From an uncultured Clostridia bacterium (GTDB lineage Bacteria; Bacillota; Clostridia; Saccharofermentanales; Saccharofermentanaceae): a DNA stretch of 64,000 nt. Numbering within the stretch: position 1 is the first letter of the stretch; each line of letters begins with the position of its first letter. The notes under the pieces were generated by a model. That model searched no databases and was not told the DNA's origin. It was given only the letters and a program-made list of their open reading frames with translations. The stretch covers positions 1 through 64,000 of the forward strand of contig CAMVBS010000004.1 in assembly GCA_947165785.1 (NCBI GenBank). The letters are read 5' to 3'. A program made the translations under genes and the position numbers. Positions 54,902 to 63,751 of this stretch are shown here, piece after piece.

Positions 54902-55561
54902 TTGAAGAGACTGGTTTTATTAATTTTACTTGTATTCACAATTGTTTTGTGTATATCGTGTTCGTTAAATAATGAACGTCAGGTGTATCATGACGGTTTT
55001 GAGGATTATGAGCATCAAATCGTTGATGTGTATGGCGATTATATTATTGTTGCAGTACACGATAAGCGTAGTATATCGCTTACGTTTAAGAATTCATACT
55101 TGAAGGATGAGCAGAAACGAACTCAGATTCCTGAGTACAAAATCATAGAAGATATTAGGGTTTTAACCAATCAATATATTGATAATAATCCACACAGTCT
55201 TTTAGCAGACGAAATGCACCACAACTGTATGAGTATTACATTAGGACAAAGAACTGGTGATCATTATCAAATCATATTTGAAGTAGATAATTATTTCATT
55301 GACGACATGGGGGATCCTGGAATTCTACAAAATCAGTTTGTATATTACTCATGTCTTAGTCATTTTTCGCCGATTGTTCCTGAAGAATATGTAAGCGATA
55401 TGTATGATTATATTGCTATAACTGGAGAAAATATAAGATATATAGATATGTTCGAATTTTCGGGAATAAGTGAAGACGAACAACGCGCGTGGGAAGCGGA
55501 GATCTACTCCAAATTCCCACTTGTCACGTCTCCTGAAAAGTCACTAGTTCAAGAAGAGTGA
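54902..55561 (+). CDS. AT-rich lipoprotein, unknown function
   Basis: A 219-residue protein with a signal peptide and a Cys at the end of LCISC (an imperfect lipobox, Cys at -3). The mature part is mostly acidic with Tyr and Ile; I see no family motif. The DNA is visibly richer in A/T than the flanking operons (codons such as ATA, TTA, AAT), which suggests later acquisition. TTG 54902 follows GGAGAG at spacing 5 to 6. It ends with a terminator 92 bases downstream. No neighbours suggest a role. Confidence 0.5.
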   Translation: MKRLVLLILLVFTIVLCISCSLNNERQVYHDGFEDYEHQIVDVYGDYIIVAVHDKRSISLTFKNSYLKDEQKRTQIPEYKIIEDIRVLTNQYIDNNPHSLLADEMHHNCMSITLGQRTGDHYQIIFEVDNYFIDDMGDPGILQNQFVYYSCLSHFSPIVPEEYVSDMYDYIAITGENIRYIDMFEFSGISEDEQRAWEAEIYSKFPLVTSPEKSLVQEE

Positions 55562-55652
55562 GGCCTATTACCTGATCCGTAGTTACATCTGTGAGAATGT
55601 ATTATCTGCTATGCATGAATATGAATAAACCGCGTACTTCGCGCCATTATTT

Positions 55653-55687
55653 CCCGGACACTGATCAACAGTGCCCGGGCTTTTTTT
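55653..55687 (+). terminator. Intrinsic terminator after the AT-rich lipoprotein
   Basis: CCCGG-A-CACTG (55653-55663) pairs with CAGTG-C-CCGGG (55669-55679), one mismatch, followed by seven T. Confidence 0.85.
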
Positions 55688-55762
55688 GTTATTGAGAACA
55701 ACCCCCGATCCTGAGCTGATTACAAAAATGTAAGAAACTGGGCATCTTTGTAAGTAAATAGA

Positions 55763-55876
55763 ATGGAAACGAGGGTTATATTAGCGGATAATCTTAAACG
55801 TAAAGGAAAGGAAACGCAAGCTCTTTTACATGCTTATAACATGGATAAAGAACTGTCGCAGGCCGCCCCCTTCTAA
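55763..55876 (+). other. Possible 37-codon small ORF
   Basis: ATG to TAA encodes METRVILADNLKRKGKETQ... ending SQAAPF. There is no strong ribosome-binding site, and its end runs into a hairpin. Coding is uncertain; I list it because the surrounding 515-base gap has no other gene. Confidence 0.2.
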
Positions 55877-55890
55877 GCCAAGGGAGCGGC
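55862..55890. other. Strong hairpin without T-run
   Basis: GCCGC-C-CCCTT (55862-55872) pairs with AAGGG-A-GCGGC (55880-55890), one mismatch. No T-run on either strand, so not a standard terminator; a palindromic repeat unit or processed RNA structure is possible. Confidence 0.4.
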
Positions 55891-55982
55891 TTGAAAAATG
55901 GGAATATCAGGCTTTTAGCAGTGTTTTAGAATTTTGAAACAAATCTTTAAGCTCTCTTAACTAATTCTTAAACACTCATCCA

Positions 55983-55988
55983 TATAAT
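55983..55988 (+). promoter_or_regulatory. -10 box before the solute-binding protein operon
   Basis: TATAAT 89 bases before the start codon, with no good -35 at 17 bases; TTAACT at 55957-55962 is 20 bases away. Confidence 0.4.
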
Positions 55989-56076
55989 GCTTTATGGACA
56001 AAGGAAATAGCGTCGTGCAGTCCGGAACGCATGACAACAAAACCTACACAAAGCAAAAACCAAGGAGAAAACTAAA

Positions 56077-58464
56077 ATGCAATACTTTAAGAAAATCGCA
56101 GCATGCACAATGGCAGCAACAATGCTCTTCGGAATGGGAATGATGTTCTCAGGATGCGGATCTAAATCCGAAAAAGCGGAAGTTATCCAGAAAGACGACC
56201 TCTGGTTTAACACCAAGAAGGTCAAGCTTCAGTCTGATTATGATATGTCTGAATACTTGCTCGTTCAGCACAATACACCTCTTTCAGTAGGTGATAAGTA
56301 TGCGATCCTTTACCTCGGACAGAAGAACATGACTAAAGACATGATGAACGATAAGGATTTTGATTACAATACGCTCATGCTCAATGATGTCATTATCTAT
56401 GATAAAGAAGGTAATATTGAAAAGAAGATCGATATCAATTCGCAGATCGCAGAAGAGGGAAAGGTATCCAACATCACAGCCATCACTCCTTCAGGTGACA
56501 GACTTTGTGTTTACTATGTAAGCGGTGACCCTAATGGTATCGGTGAGAATACGAATTATATTGCATTCCTTAATGTTGAATCAGGAAAGATCGAGGAAAA
56601 GAAAGAAGCTGATATTCCAAACAGTGATATTGTTAATAATGTAAAGAATATTGACGGTTACGATGTTATCACCTGCGTAAACTACAGTGATGGTAATACT
56701 TCTTTTTCTTTGAGATTTGCCAAGGACGGTAAGATCGTATCTTCAACTGATTTTGATAAGGATATCGGAAAGGGTCAGATACTTTATGTAGAGGATGTTT
56801 ATTCGGCAGGAAACGGAAAGTACGTAGCAAATTGCTATGGTGAGAAAGGAACTATCAGCGTTGAGATCGATGCTGAATCCGGTTCATCGAGCAAACTCGA
56901 TTCCGAGGCTAAAAGTGAAGCAACCAAGAAGAAACACTCTACATTCGATGGCACTGAATATGTTATGGATGAGGACGGTATCCGTAAGGTAAACGGTGAT
57001 AAGGAAGAAGACTTTATTCCTTTTGATAATTGTAATGTCAATATAGGCGAGGCAAGCAACGGACAGCTCGTTAGCGTTACAGAAGATTCTGCAATTATCA
57101 TTTGTGAATCACAGGCATCAATGAACTATCTTGAAGACAATCCTGTAATCGTTTATGAACTTACCAGGGCTTCTGAAAATCCTAATGCCGGTAAGAAGGT
57201 CATCAAGGTCGCAGCAGGAAGCGGCGAACTCAGCAATGCTGAGGCAGAAGGTATCAGAGTATTTAACGATACCAACAAGGACTATTTTGCAAAACTTGTC
57301 ACATATGATATTGAAGATGTCGACACAGAGACAGAAGATTCGGATGAATTGCTGGCTAACGGAGAGAAGGTTCAGGCTTCACTTGCTAATCAGCTTGCTG
57401 TAGACCTTATGTCAGGCGATGGCCCTGATGTTCTCATCGGTGCAAGTTCTCTCGGTGAGCTCTTGAATGATGAATATCTTGAAGATCTCACTACATACAT
57501 CGGAGGAGACAACGGTCTTGATCTTGCTCAGTATTATTCCAATGTCATCGATGCATGCAAGACGGACGGTAAGCTCTATTTCATGCCTAACACATTCGAT
57601 ATGTACGGAGTTCTCTGTGATACTAAGAATTTTGATGCATCCCAGGTCGGTTTCACATTCGATCAGTACGATGAATTCGTAAAGAATGACTGTAACGGAG
57701 AGGAACCATACACGTTGAAAGGTTCTAAGATGGCATTTTTCAAGGAATGCATGGAAGCTACAAATGATTCCTGGATCAAGGACGGCAAGGCAAACTTTGA
57801 CAGTGAAGAGTTCAGAAATCTTGCAACATTCTTCAAGGAAAATATCCCTGACGGTATCACATCTACAGATGAAGAGATCTATTACGGTATTGATATGTCT
57901 GATAAGAAGGCAGGCGTTATTGCTCAGGTAGGTTGTCTCAGCAATCTTACGTCATACAACTATTTCGGTGCCGATTGTAAGCTCATGGGTCTTCCTTCTT
58001 CTGACGGAAGAGGTCCTTCTGCTATGATCTACTCCTCGACTTCCATCTCGGCAAAGTCCAATGTAAAGGATGGTGCATGGGAACTTGTTAAGACACTTGC
58101 CAGCGAGGATATCCTTAAGTACGAAGCAGCATGGAGCATTCCGATCAACATCGCAGCAGAGAAGGAATCTATCGAGTCATATATGAAATATAATGATAAA
58201 GTAGTAGATATGTATAAAGAGATGGGTATGCCTATGAGTGATGACAATCTTGCAGAAAGCGGTCTCCTGCCTAAGGACAGCGGTATTCCTGAAGCATATG
58301 AGAATATGATCGGAACCGTATCCGGCGTATTGACAAGTGATAAGTCCATCTCTGCGATCGTAACCGAGGAAGTACAGGCATACTTCGCAGGACAGAAAGA
58401 TCTCGATACGGTAATCGATACTATCCAGAACAGAGCTCAGACCGTAATCGAGGAAAGAAAGTGA
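56077..58464 (+). CDS. Extracellular solute-binding lipoprotein with extra N-terminal domain
   Basis: A 795-residue lipoprotein; lipobox FSGC gives Cys27. The C-terminal part (about 376-795, from KKVIKVAAGSGELSNAEAEG) is a family 1 extracellular solute-binding domain: GDGPDVLIGASSLGELLND, the hinge region DGKLYFMPNTFDMYGVLCDT, and SSTSISAKSNVKDGAWELVKTLAS are typical of sugar-binding subunits. The N-terminal about 340 residues (40-375) are extra, with repeated beta-strand/turn patterns (IIYDKEGNIEKKIDINS, CVYYVSGDPNGIG, RFAKDGKIVSS) that suggest a beta-propeller. Usual sugar-binding proteins are 400-550 residues. It heads the operon with two MalFG-type permeases; ligand unknown. Confidence 0.82.
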   Translation: MQYFKKIAACTMAATMLFGMGMMFSGCGSKSEKAEVIQKDDLWFNTKKVKLQSDYDMSEYLLVQHNTPLSVGDKYAILYLGQKNMTKDMMNDKDFDYNTLMLNDVIIYDKEGNIEKKIDINSQIAEEGKVSNITAITPSGDRLCVYYVSGDPNGIGENTNYIAFLNVESGKIEEKKEADIPNSDIVNNVKNIDGYDVITCVNYSDGNTSFSLRFAKDGKIVSSTDFDKDIGKGQILYVEDVYSAGNGKYVANCYGEKGTISVEIDAESGSSSKLDSEAKSEATKKKHSTFDGTEYVMDEDGIRKVNGDKEEDFIPFDNCNVNIGEASNGQLVSVTEDSAIIICESQASMNYLEDNPVIVYELTRASENPNAGKKVIKVAAGSGELSNAEAEGIRVFNDTNKDYFAKLVTYDIEDVDTETEDSDELLANGEKVQASLANQLAVDLMSGDGPDVLIGASSLGELLNDEYLEDLTTYIGGDNGLDLAQYYSNVIDACKTDGKLYFMPNTFDMYGVLCDTKNFDASQVGFTFDQYDEFVKNDCNGEEPYTLKGSKMAFFKECMEATNDSWIKDGKANFDSEEFRNLATFFKENIPDGITSTDEEIYYGIDMSDKKAGVIAQVGCLSNLTSYNYFGADCKLMGLPSSDGRGPSAMIYSSTSISAKSNVKDGAWELVKTLASEDILKYEAAWSIPINIAAEKESIESYMKYNDKVVDMYKEMGMPMSDDNLAESGLLPKDSGIPEAYENMIGTVSGVLTSDKSISAIVTEEVQAYFAGQKDLDTVIDTIQNRAQTVIEERK

Positions 58465-58561
58465 TTTTTGAGGCAAAAGCCTTAAACGGGAAACAATCGG
58501 GTGGTAATAATCGTCCATAATGTGTTCCCACAAAGAACAAAAACTTTATGTCCCAATAAGG

Positions 58562-58590
58562 CCTTCCGGAGAGTCCAGTCCTCCGGAAGG
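58562..58590 (+). other. Hairpin between solute-binding protein and permease genes
   Basis: CCTTCCGGAG (58562-58571) and CTCCGGAAGG (58581-58590), perfect 10-bp stem, no T-run. In sugar-transporter operons such hairpins keep the binding-protein mRNA more abundant than the permease mRNA. Confidence 0.55.
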
Positions 58591-58642
58591 TTAAATGGGG
58601 TAAAATGGTGAAGAAACAATATAGTAAAGGGAAGTAATGTAA

Positions 58643-59590
58643 ATGTCGGAAAGTCAAAACAAAAGAGGAGAACTTCTTCTTCAAAAGGCTGAGATAAACA
58701 AGCGTAAAAGACGCCTTCACAGAAAAAGAAAGATGCTTGACTGGGGTGTGTTCACCGCATACCTTTTCCCGAGTCTGGCGGGCGTATTGCTCTTTTTCTT
58801 TCTTCCTCTGTTAATGCTTCTTAAGACTTCTTTTCAGAAGTCGTCAACCAACACTGATTTCGTAGGTTTTGACAATTATGCCAGAGTCCTTACGAACAAG
58901 GCCTTTAAGGATGCTTCCATCAATACTCTCAAGTTCGCGGTGGTCGCAGTTCCTCTGGCTATCGTACTGGCGCTCCTTGTAGCGCTCCTGCTTAACAGCG
59001 GTATGCCGGGAAAGAGTATCTTCAGAAGTATCCTTTTGAACCCTATGATGGTTCCTGTTGCTTCGATCGTTCTTATCTGGCAGGTATTCTTCAGTTATAA
59101 CGGTGTTGTCAACGGATGGCTCGCGAGCCTTTTCCATATCGATAAGATCGACTGGCTCAAATCCTCGTACGCGCAAGTGGTAATCCTGGTAATGTTCATA
59201 TGGAAGAACCTGGGTTACAATATGGTCCTTTTCCTTGCGGCGCTCAACAATATCCCTGCAGAGGTTATCGAGTCCGCCAAGATGGACGGCGCAGGTCCGG
59301 TAAAAAGATTTTTCTCGATCAAGATGCACTACTTGAGCTCAACGATCTTCTTTGTCGGAATCATGTCGCTCATCAATTCATTTAAGATATTCCGTGAGGT
59401 TTACCTCCTGACGGGTGACTACCCGTTCGATACACTTTATATGCTCCAGCACTACATGAACAATGCGTTCAGACATCTTGATTATTCCAAGTTGTCATCA
59501 GGTGCGATCATCATGTGTATCGTAATGATCATTATCGTCGGCTTCCTTTTCTTTGCAGAAGCGAAATTCGGCGGAGATATCGAGGAGTAA
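58643..59590 (+). CDS. Sugar ABC transporter permease, MalF type
   Basis: A 315-residue permease with six predicted helices, preceded by an unusually basic 35-residue N-terminus (KAEINKRKRRLHRKRKMLDWG). LFPSLAGVLLFFFLPLL begins TM1; the EAA loop is ESAKMDGAGPVKRFFSIKMHYLSSTIFF, which docks a MalK-type ATPase. It pairs with the MalG-type protein encoded four bases downstream. No ATPase gene lies in the operon, so it likely uses a shared MsmK/MalK-type ATPase elsewhere. Confidence 0.88.
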   Translation: MSESQNKRGELLLQKAEINKRKRRLHRKRKMLDWGVFTAYLFPSLAGVLLFFFLPLLMLLKTSFQKSSTNTDFVGFDNYARVLTNKAFKDASINTLKFAVVAVPLAIVLALLVALLLNSGMPGKSIFRSILLNPMMVPVASIVLIWQVFFSYNGVVNGWLASLFHIDKIDWLKSSYAQVVILVMFIWKNLGYNMVLFLAALNNIPAEVIESAKMDGAGPVKRFFSIKMHYLSSTIFFVGIMSLINSFKIFREVYLLTGDYPFDTLYMLQHYMNNAFRHLDYSKLSSGAIIMCIVMIIIVGFLFFAEAKFGGDIEE

Positions 59591-59593
59591 GCA

Positions 59594-60664
59594 ATGGAAG
59601 ATCAGAACAGACAATTGATCCGTGAGAGAAGAAGGATGCAGGCAACTCTTGCACGTCGTAAGGTCTTTACGACTACAGAGAAGTTCGAGAGCCGCTTCGA
59701 TCACATGACACAAGAGGAGAAGGATGCTTATTTTCGAAAAGAACGTAAGCGTGCCGCAGGTGTCCTCGCCAGAAGAAATGTGTTTACCAAGATCGCCATG
59801 GGATTTGGCGTAGCGATCGCAATAGGTCTCGCAATACTTGCCTTGGTGCCTATCTTCTACACTTTTATAAATTCGTTTATGTCATCGGCAGAGATCAAGG
59901 ACAACTACGGAGTAGTATTCCAGAGCTTGTCCGGACATGCCAAGGATACAGGTGCGACATACCTTGATAAGACGGTCGTACTCCGAATGGTTCCTGAGAG
60001 AGTTACGCTCGAGCAGTACAAGACATTGCTCTTCATGAGCCCGACGTACCTTCTTAAGTTTTGGAACTCGGTAATAATGGTAGTACCGATCGTTTTGGGC
60101 CAGCTCGTTGTATCTTCGCTCGCTGCGTACAGCTTCGCGAGATACCGTAAGAGGAGAAGGGAGATATTGTTCTTCTCATACGTAATCCTCATGCTGATGC
60201 CTTTCCAGGTTACTCTCGTACCAAACTACATGATCTCCGAGAACCTTCACATACTGAATACCTTCTGGGCGATCATACTGCCGGGTGTCTTCTCAACATT
60301 CAGTTGCTTCCTTCTTACGAAGTACATGAGACAGATCCCTTCATCATATATCGAAGCGGCTAAACTCGACGGTGCTACCGAATGGCAGATCTTCACACAG
60401 ATCGCGCTTCCTACATGTAAGAGTGCTATCTTTGCTATGGCGATCCTGCTGTTCATCGATTACTGGAACATGGTTGAGCAGCCATTGGTACTTCTTACCG
60501 ATGATCAGAAACAACCTTTGTCGGTATTCCTTTCCCAGATAAATGAAGCTGAGATCGGAATTGCGTTTGCGGCCTCGGCGCTTTATATGATACCTGCGCT
60601 CCTCATATTCCTTTGGGGTGAAGAGTATCTCGTCGAAGGTATATCGCATTCGGGAATCAAGTAA
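59594..60664 (+). CDS. Sugar ABC transporter permease, MalG type, with long N-terminus
   Basis: A 356-residue permease; MalG-type proteins are usually about 280. The extra about 70 N-terminal residues contain a duplicated basic motif: RERRRMQATLARRKVFT near residue 10 and KERKRAAGVLARRNVFT near residue 50. The membrane part follows from ALVPIFYTFINSFMSSAEI, and the EAA loop is EAAKLDGATEWQIFTQIALPTCKS. It would form the translocation pore with the MalF-type protein. The N-terminal repeat has no counterpart in typical family members that I recall and may bind another component. Confidence 0.87.
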   Translation: MEDQNRQLIRERRRMQATLARRKVFTTTEKFESRFDHMTQEEKDAYFRKERKRAAGVLARRNVFTKIAMGFGVAIAIGLAILALVPIFYTFINSFMSSAEIKDNYGVVFQSLSGHAKDTGATYLDKTVVLRMVPERVTLEQYKTLLFMSPTYLLKFWNSVIMVVPIVLGQLVVSSLAAYSFARYRKRRREILFFSYVILMLMPFQVTLVPNYMISENLHILNTFWAIILPGVFSTFSCFLLTKYMRQIPSSYIEAAKLDGATEWQIFTQIALPTCKSAIFAMAILLFIDYWNMVEQPLVLLTDDQKQPLSVFLSQINEAEIGIAFAASALYMIPALLIFLWGEEYLVEGISHSGIK

Positions 60665-60702
60665 AAATATAAGAGTCTATATTAGTGGAGGCGTAAAGTA
60701 AA

Positions 60703-62454
60703 ATGGCTGACAAAAAGAAAACAAGAAGATGGGTAATAAGAGCGATAGTGGCATTCCTAGTAGTAATGCTCCTTCTGACGTTCTTTTCAAATACGATCAT
60801 GAACGCAACGATCCCGAAGGTCGTTGCAGAACACGCACAGTGGGGTAACCTTTCATTCTCCAACACAGAGAAGGGAATCCTCGAGTGCTCAAATAAGACA
60901 GAATATAAGGTTCCTAAGGGTCTTGCAGGCCGTAAGGTAGACGATGTCGTCCTTACCACATATGATGAAACAGGCCTTAACGAGACTGTCATCAAGCTCA
61001 AGGAAGTAGATGACATGGATGCATATGATGAGAAGGTAACTGAACTTGAAGACCTCAAGAAAGAGATCGATTATGATGCAAGGACTCCAAGCGATACGTC
61101 TTCACAGGATACCTATCAGGATGCAATCGATACTGCAAAGGACAACGTCGATGCAGCAGCTGAGAAGTATAACGAAGCCAAGGGTAAGGATCAGACGATC
61201 GCTGATGCAAATAAGACGATCTCAGACAGTACTTCCTCACTCGTAGAAGCTGAGGCTGAAGTTGATTCTATTTCCCAGACAGTTGAGGAATACAAAAAGC
61301 AGATGACTGAGCTCGATACTCAGATCCAGAAGATCGACGAAAAGATAACGATCCTTGAGACCGTTTCTCCTACTCCTACTCCGACTGTTGAACCTACAGC
61401 TGATCCTACAGCTGACCCTACAGCCGATCCGACTGAGTCTTCTGCAACAGAGACAACTGTTGATCCGAGTGTAACACCGGTACCGGGAAGCATTGAAGAT
61501 CTCAAGGCTCAGAAGGCAGCTCTTGAGGACCAGAAAGAAACTCTTCAGACTAACCTTGATGATGCTGAAGCAAGACTTGCAGAAGCTTCCGGTAAGAAGG
61601 CAGAACTCGATATCGCGATAAAGGATGCCGAAGGAACTATCGAGTCAGCAGGTCAGCTTCCGAGCGAAGATAAGGCTAAGAAGGCTCTTGATGATGCAAA
61701 CAAGGATCTCTCTGATGCTCAGAAGAGTTATTCTGATTCACAGATAACAGCAGGTATCACCAGTGAGAAGAATGCTGATGCACTTGAGAAGAAAAAGAAG
61801 AAGATAGAAAAGCTCGAGAAAGAAGTCGCACAGATGAAGGAAGATCTCGAGACAACTGAGATCAAGGCACCTGCAGCAGGTATCATCTATGATGTTTCCG
61901 TTAACGATGGTGATGAACTCCAGGAAGGTCAGGTCCTCTTCTCCGTTCTCCCTGATTATACGGATATGGAATGTACGGTAGAATTCAGCTTCTCCACTTC
62001 AGCTACTCAGGGAATGCAGGTAGGCCAGGAACTTACATGTGAGAATACATGGGTCGACAAGATCACTGTTATCTCTATCAAGCCTGACAAGGCTAATCCT
62101 AGAGAGAACAGGATCGTAAAGTGTTCTGTTGAAGCAGAATATCTCTATCCGGGTGAGGAGATCAAGGTAACTGCAGGTAAGTCAAATAAGAATTATGAGA
62201 ATATCGTACCAAGCAGTGCCGTTATCAAGGATAATTCAGGTGAGTTCGTATATGCTCTCGTTGAGAAGTCAACTCCTCTCGGAACAAAGTACACGGTAAA
62301 GAAGATCGAAGTTACTGTTGAGGATACGGACGGAGCAAGAACAGCCATCAAGGGTGACGGTCTCGACTCCAAGTACCAGTATGTTACACGAAGCGAAGAG
62401 CCGCTCAAGGACGGAGATCGTGTAAGACTTCAGGACTACAGTAAGAAGGAGTAA
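60703..62454 (+). CDS. HlyD/MacA-like membrane adaptor with interrupted coiled coil
   Basis: A 583-residue protein. An N-terminal membrane anchor (about 10-30), a beta segment, then a long coiled coil (about 105-220), a Pro/Thr/Asp-rich insertion of about 40 residues (PTPTVEPTADPTADPT) at about 222-262, a second coiled-coil arm (about 265-385), a lipoyl-like half-domain (TTEIKAPAAGIIYDVSVNDGDELQEGQVLFSV), and a C-terminal beta-barrel/membrane-proximal domain (about 410-583). This is the order of HlyD/MacA adaptors. In HlyD/MacA the tip of the hairpin is a tight turn that contacts a partner; here it is replaced by the Pro-rich insert. No ATPase or TolC partner is encoded nearby. GGAGG precedes ATG 60703. 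Confidence 0.8.
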   Translation: MADKKKTRRWVIRAIVAFLVVMLLLTFFSNTIMNATIPKVVAEHAQWGNLSFSNTEKGILECSNKTEYKVPKGLAGRKVDDVVLTTYDETGLNETVIKLKEVDDMDAYDEKVTELEDLKKEIDYDARTPSDTSSQDTYQDAIDTAKDNVDAAAEKYNEAKGKDQTIADANKTISDSTSSLVEAEAEVDSISQTVEEYKKQMTELDTQIQKIDEKITILETVSPTPTPTVEPTADPTADPTADPTESSATETTVDPSVTPVPGSIEDLKAQKAALEDQKETLQTNLDDAEARLAEASGKKAELDIAIKDAEGTIESAGQLPSEDKAKKALDDANKDLSDAQKSYSDSQITAGITSEKNADALEKKKKKIEKLEKEVAQMKEDLETTEIKAPAAGIIYDVSVNDGDELQEGQVLFSVLPDYTDMECTVEFSFSTSATQGMQVGQELTCENTWVDKITVISIKPDKANPRENRIVKCSVEAEYLYPGEEIKVTAGKSNKNYENIVPSSAVIKDNSGEFVYALVEKSTPLGTKYTVKKIEVTVEDTDGARTAIKGDGLDSKYQYVTRSEEPLKDGDRVRLQDYSKKE

Positions 62455-62459
62455 CGCTG

Positions 62460-63731
62460 ATGGGAATAATCAATTGGCTTAAGGATTACTGGCACGACAT
62501 CAAAAAGTCGTCCGGTAAGACCTTTAAGAACGTGGTCCTTACAGCTCACTTTTGGGTAATCCTCATTGCCGTAGCCTTGATGATCACATCAGGTATCCTT
62601 ATATTCAATACTTTGAATGCAAGGCGTGATCAGGATCTCGGTAAGATCTGGCAAAATGACGGTAAGACCTCGTTCAGACAGATGAGTGTTTTCGCGCAGG
62701 GCAACAGAAAAGACATCTATGCTCCGCTCGAGGCGATCGATGAAAAGTCTCTTACGTGGAAATCCGTCATGGATAATGAGAACGGTATCCGTAAGAAACT
62801 CCAGGGCACTGTCGATTCCGGTAAGACGATCGTTACTAAGCCCGGACAGCAGATCAAGCCCAGAGGATGGGAAGATTGTTTCTCTACGACATTTATGACA
62901 AAGGGAAATATCACCAAGGAAGCTACCATCAATGGTGAGATCAAGACAGCGGATGTTGAGTTTGAATCAGAAGTAGTAGCTGTAGGCGGTAACTTTGCAG
63001 CCTTCCATCCTTATGAATATATGGACGGAGGATTTCTTCCGATCGACGTAAAGGATCCTTATCAGATCGTTATCAATGACGAACTTGCATGGAAGCTTTA
63101 CAGATCATATTCCGTTGTAGGTGAGAAGATCCAGGTATTTGGCGAGGATTGCACCATCGTCGGTGTAGTTCGCGAGAAGAGAACATCGATCGATAAGATC
63201 AGCGGTGCAAGTGAGCCGAGGTTGTTCTGCTATTTCTCCACGGTAAGAGATCTTAAAGAAAAAGGTTATTTTGATGCAGCCGCAGAAGCTGATAATGACT
63301 CCAAGGCAGCAGCTTCTTATCCCGATATTGCGATCACATGTTACGAGGCTTTCCTGCCTGAGGTAGTAAAGGGTGTAGCAAGGAGCGATATGCTCGCAGC
63401 AATGCCTTCCTATAACATGCAGGATCCGCAGTACCTCATTACGAGCAATACCGGAAGATTCAGGGTCGACAAGGTCTATGACTTCGTAATGCCTTTGGGT
63501 GAGTTCCAGGCAAAGTATTCAAGCTATGAATTCCCATACTGGGAAAGAACGGCTCAGCTTTCGACCGAAAGGCTGTTTGTAATGGAGGCTGTAGGCGTGG
63601 CAGGTGTCATCCTTTTTATCATCGGAATCATCATCGCGATACTTCGTTTGCGTAAGCCGGGCGGTAAGTTCGATACCGTTGAGGAGGACGAGCCTGAGGA
63701 AGAGACAAATATCGCCATACAAATGACTTGA
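62460..63731 (+). CDS. MacB-periplasmic-core-like protein with two membrane helices
   Basis: A 423-residue protein. One TM helix at about 25-50, an extracytoplasmic domain of about 325 residues with MacB_PCD features (YMDGGFLPIDVKDPYQIVINDELAWKL, SVVGEKIQVFGEDCTIVGVVREK), and a second TM helix at about 378-400 before a short acidic tail. MacB/LolC-type permeases have four helices with the core domain after the first; here the last two helices and the FtsX domain are missing. Together with the HlyD-like protein immediately upstream (5 bases), it looks like half of a MacAB-type assembly without ATPase. It may act with the MalFG permeases. Start after AAGGAG. Confidence 0.72.
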   Translation: MGIINWLKDYWHDIKKSSGKTFKNVVLTAHFWVILIAVALMITSGILIFNTLNARRDQDLGKIWQNDGKTSFRQMSVFAQGNRKDIYAPLEAIDEKSLTWKSVMDNENGIRKKLQGTVDSGKTIVTKPGQQIKPRGWEDCFSTTFMTKGNITKEATINGEIKTADVEFESEVVAVGGNFAAFHPYEYMDGGFLPIDVKDPYQIVINDELAWKLYRSYSVVGEKIQVFGEDCTIVGVVREKRTSIDKISGASEPRLFCYFSTVRDLKEKGYFDAAAEADNDSKAAASYPDIAITCYEAFLPEVVKGVARSDMLAAMPSYNMQDPQYLITSNTGRFRVDKVYDFVMPLGEFQAKYSSYEFPYWERTAQLSTERLFVMEAVGVAGVILFIIGIIIAILRLRKPGGKFDTVEEDEPEEETNIAIQMT

Positions 63732-63751
63732 TATTGAAATATTAGATAAAC

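Noticed and set aside
55862-55890. Insertion-sequence end or terminator
   Set aside because: The hairpin is single, has no T-run, and there is no transposase or partner inverted repeat nearby.
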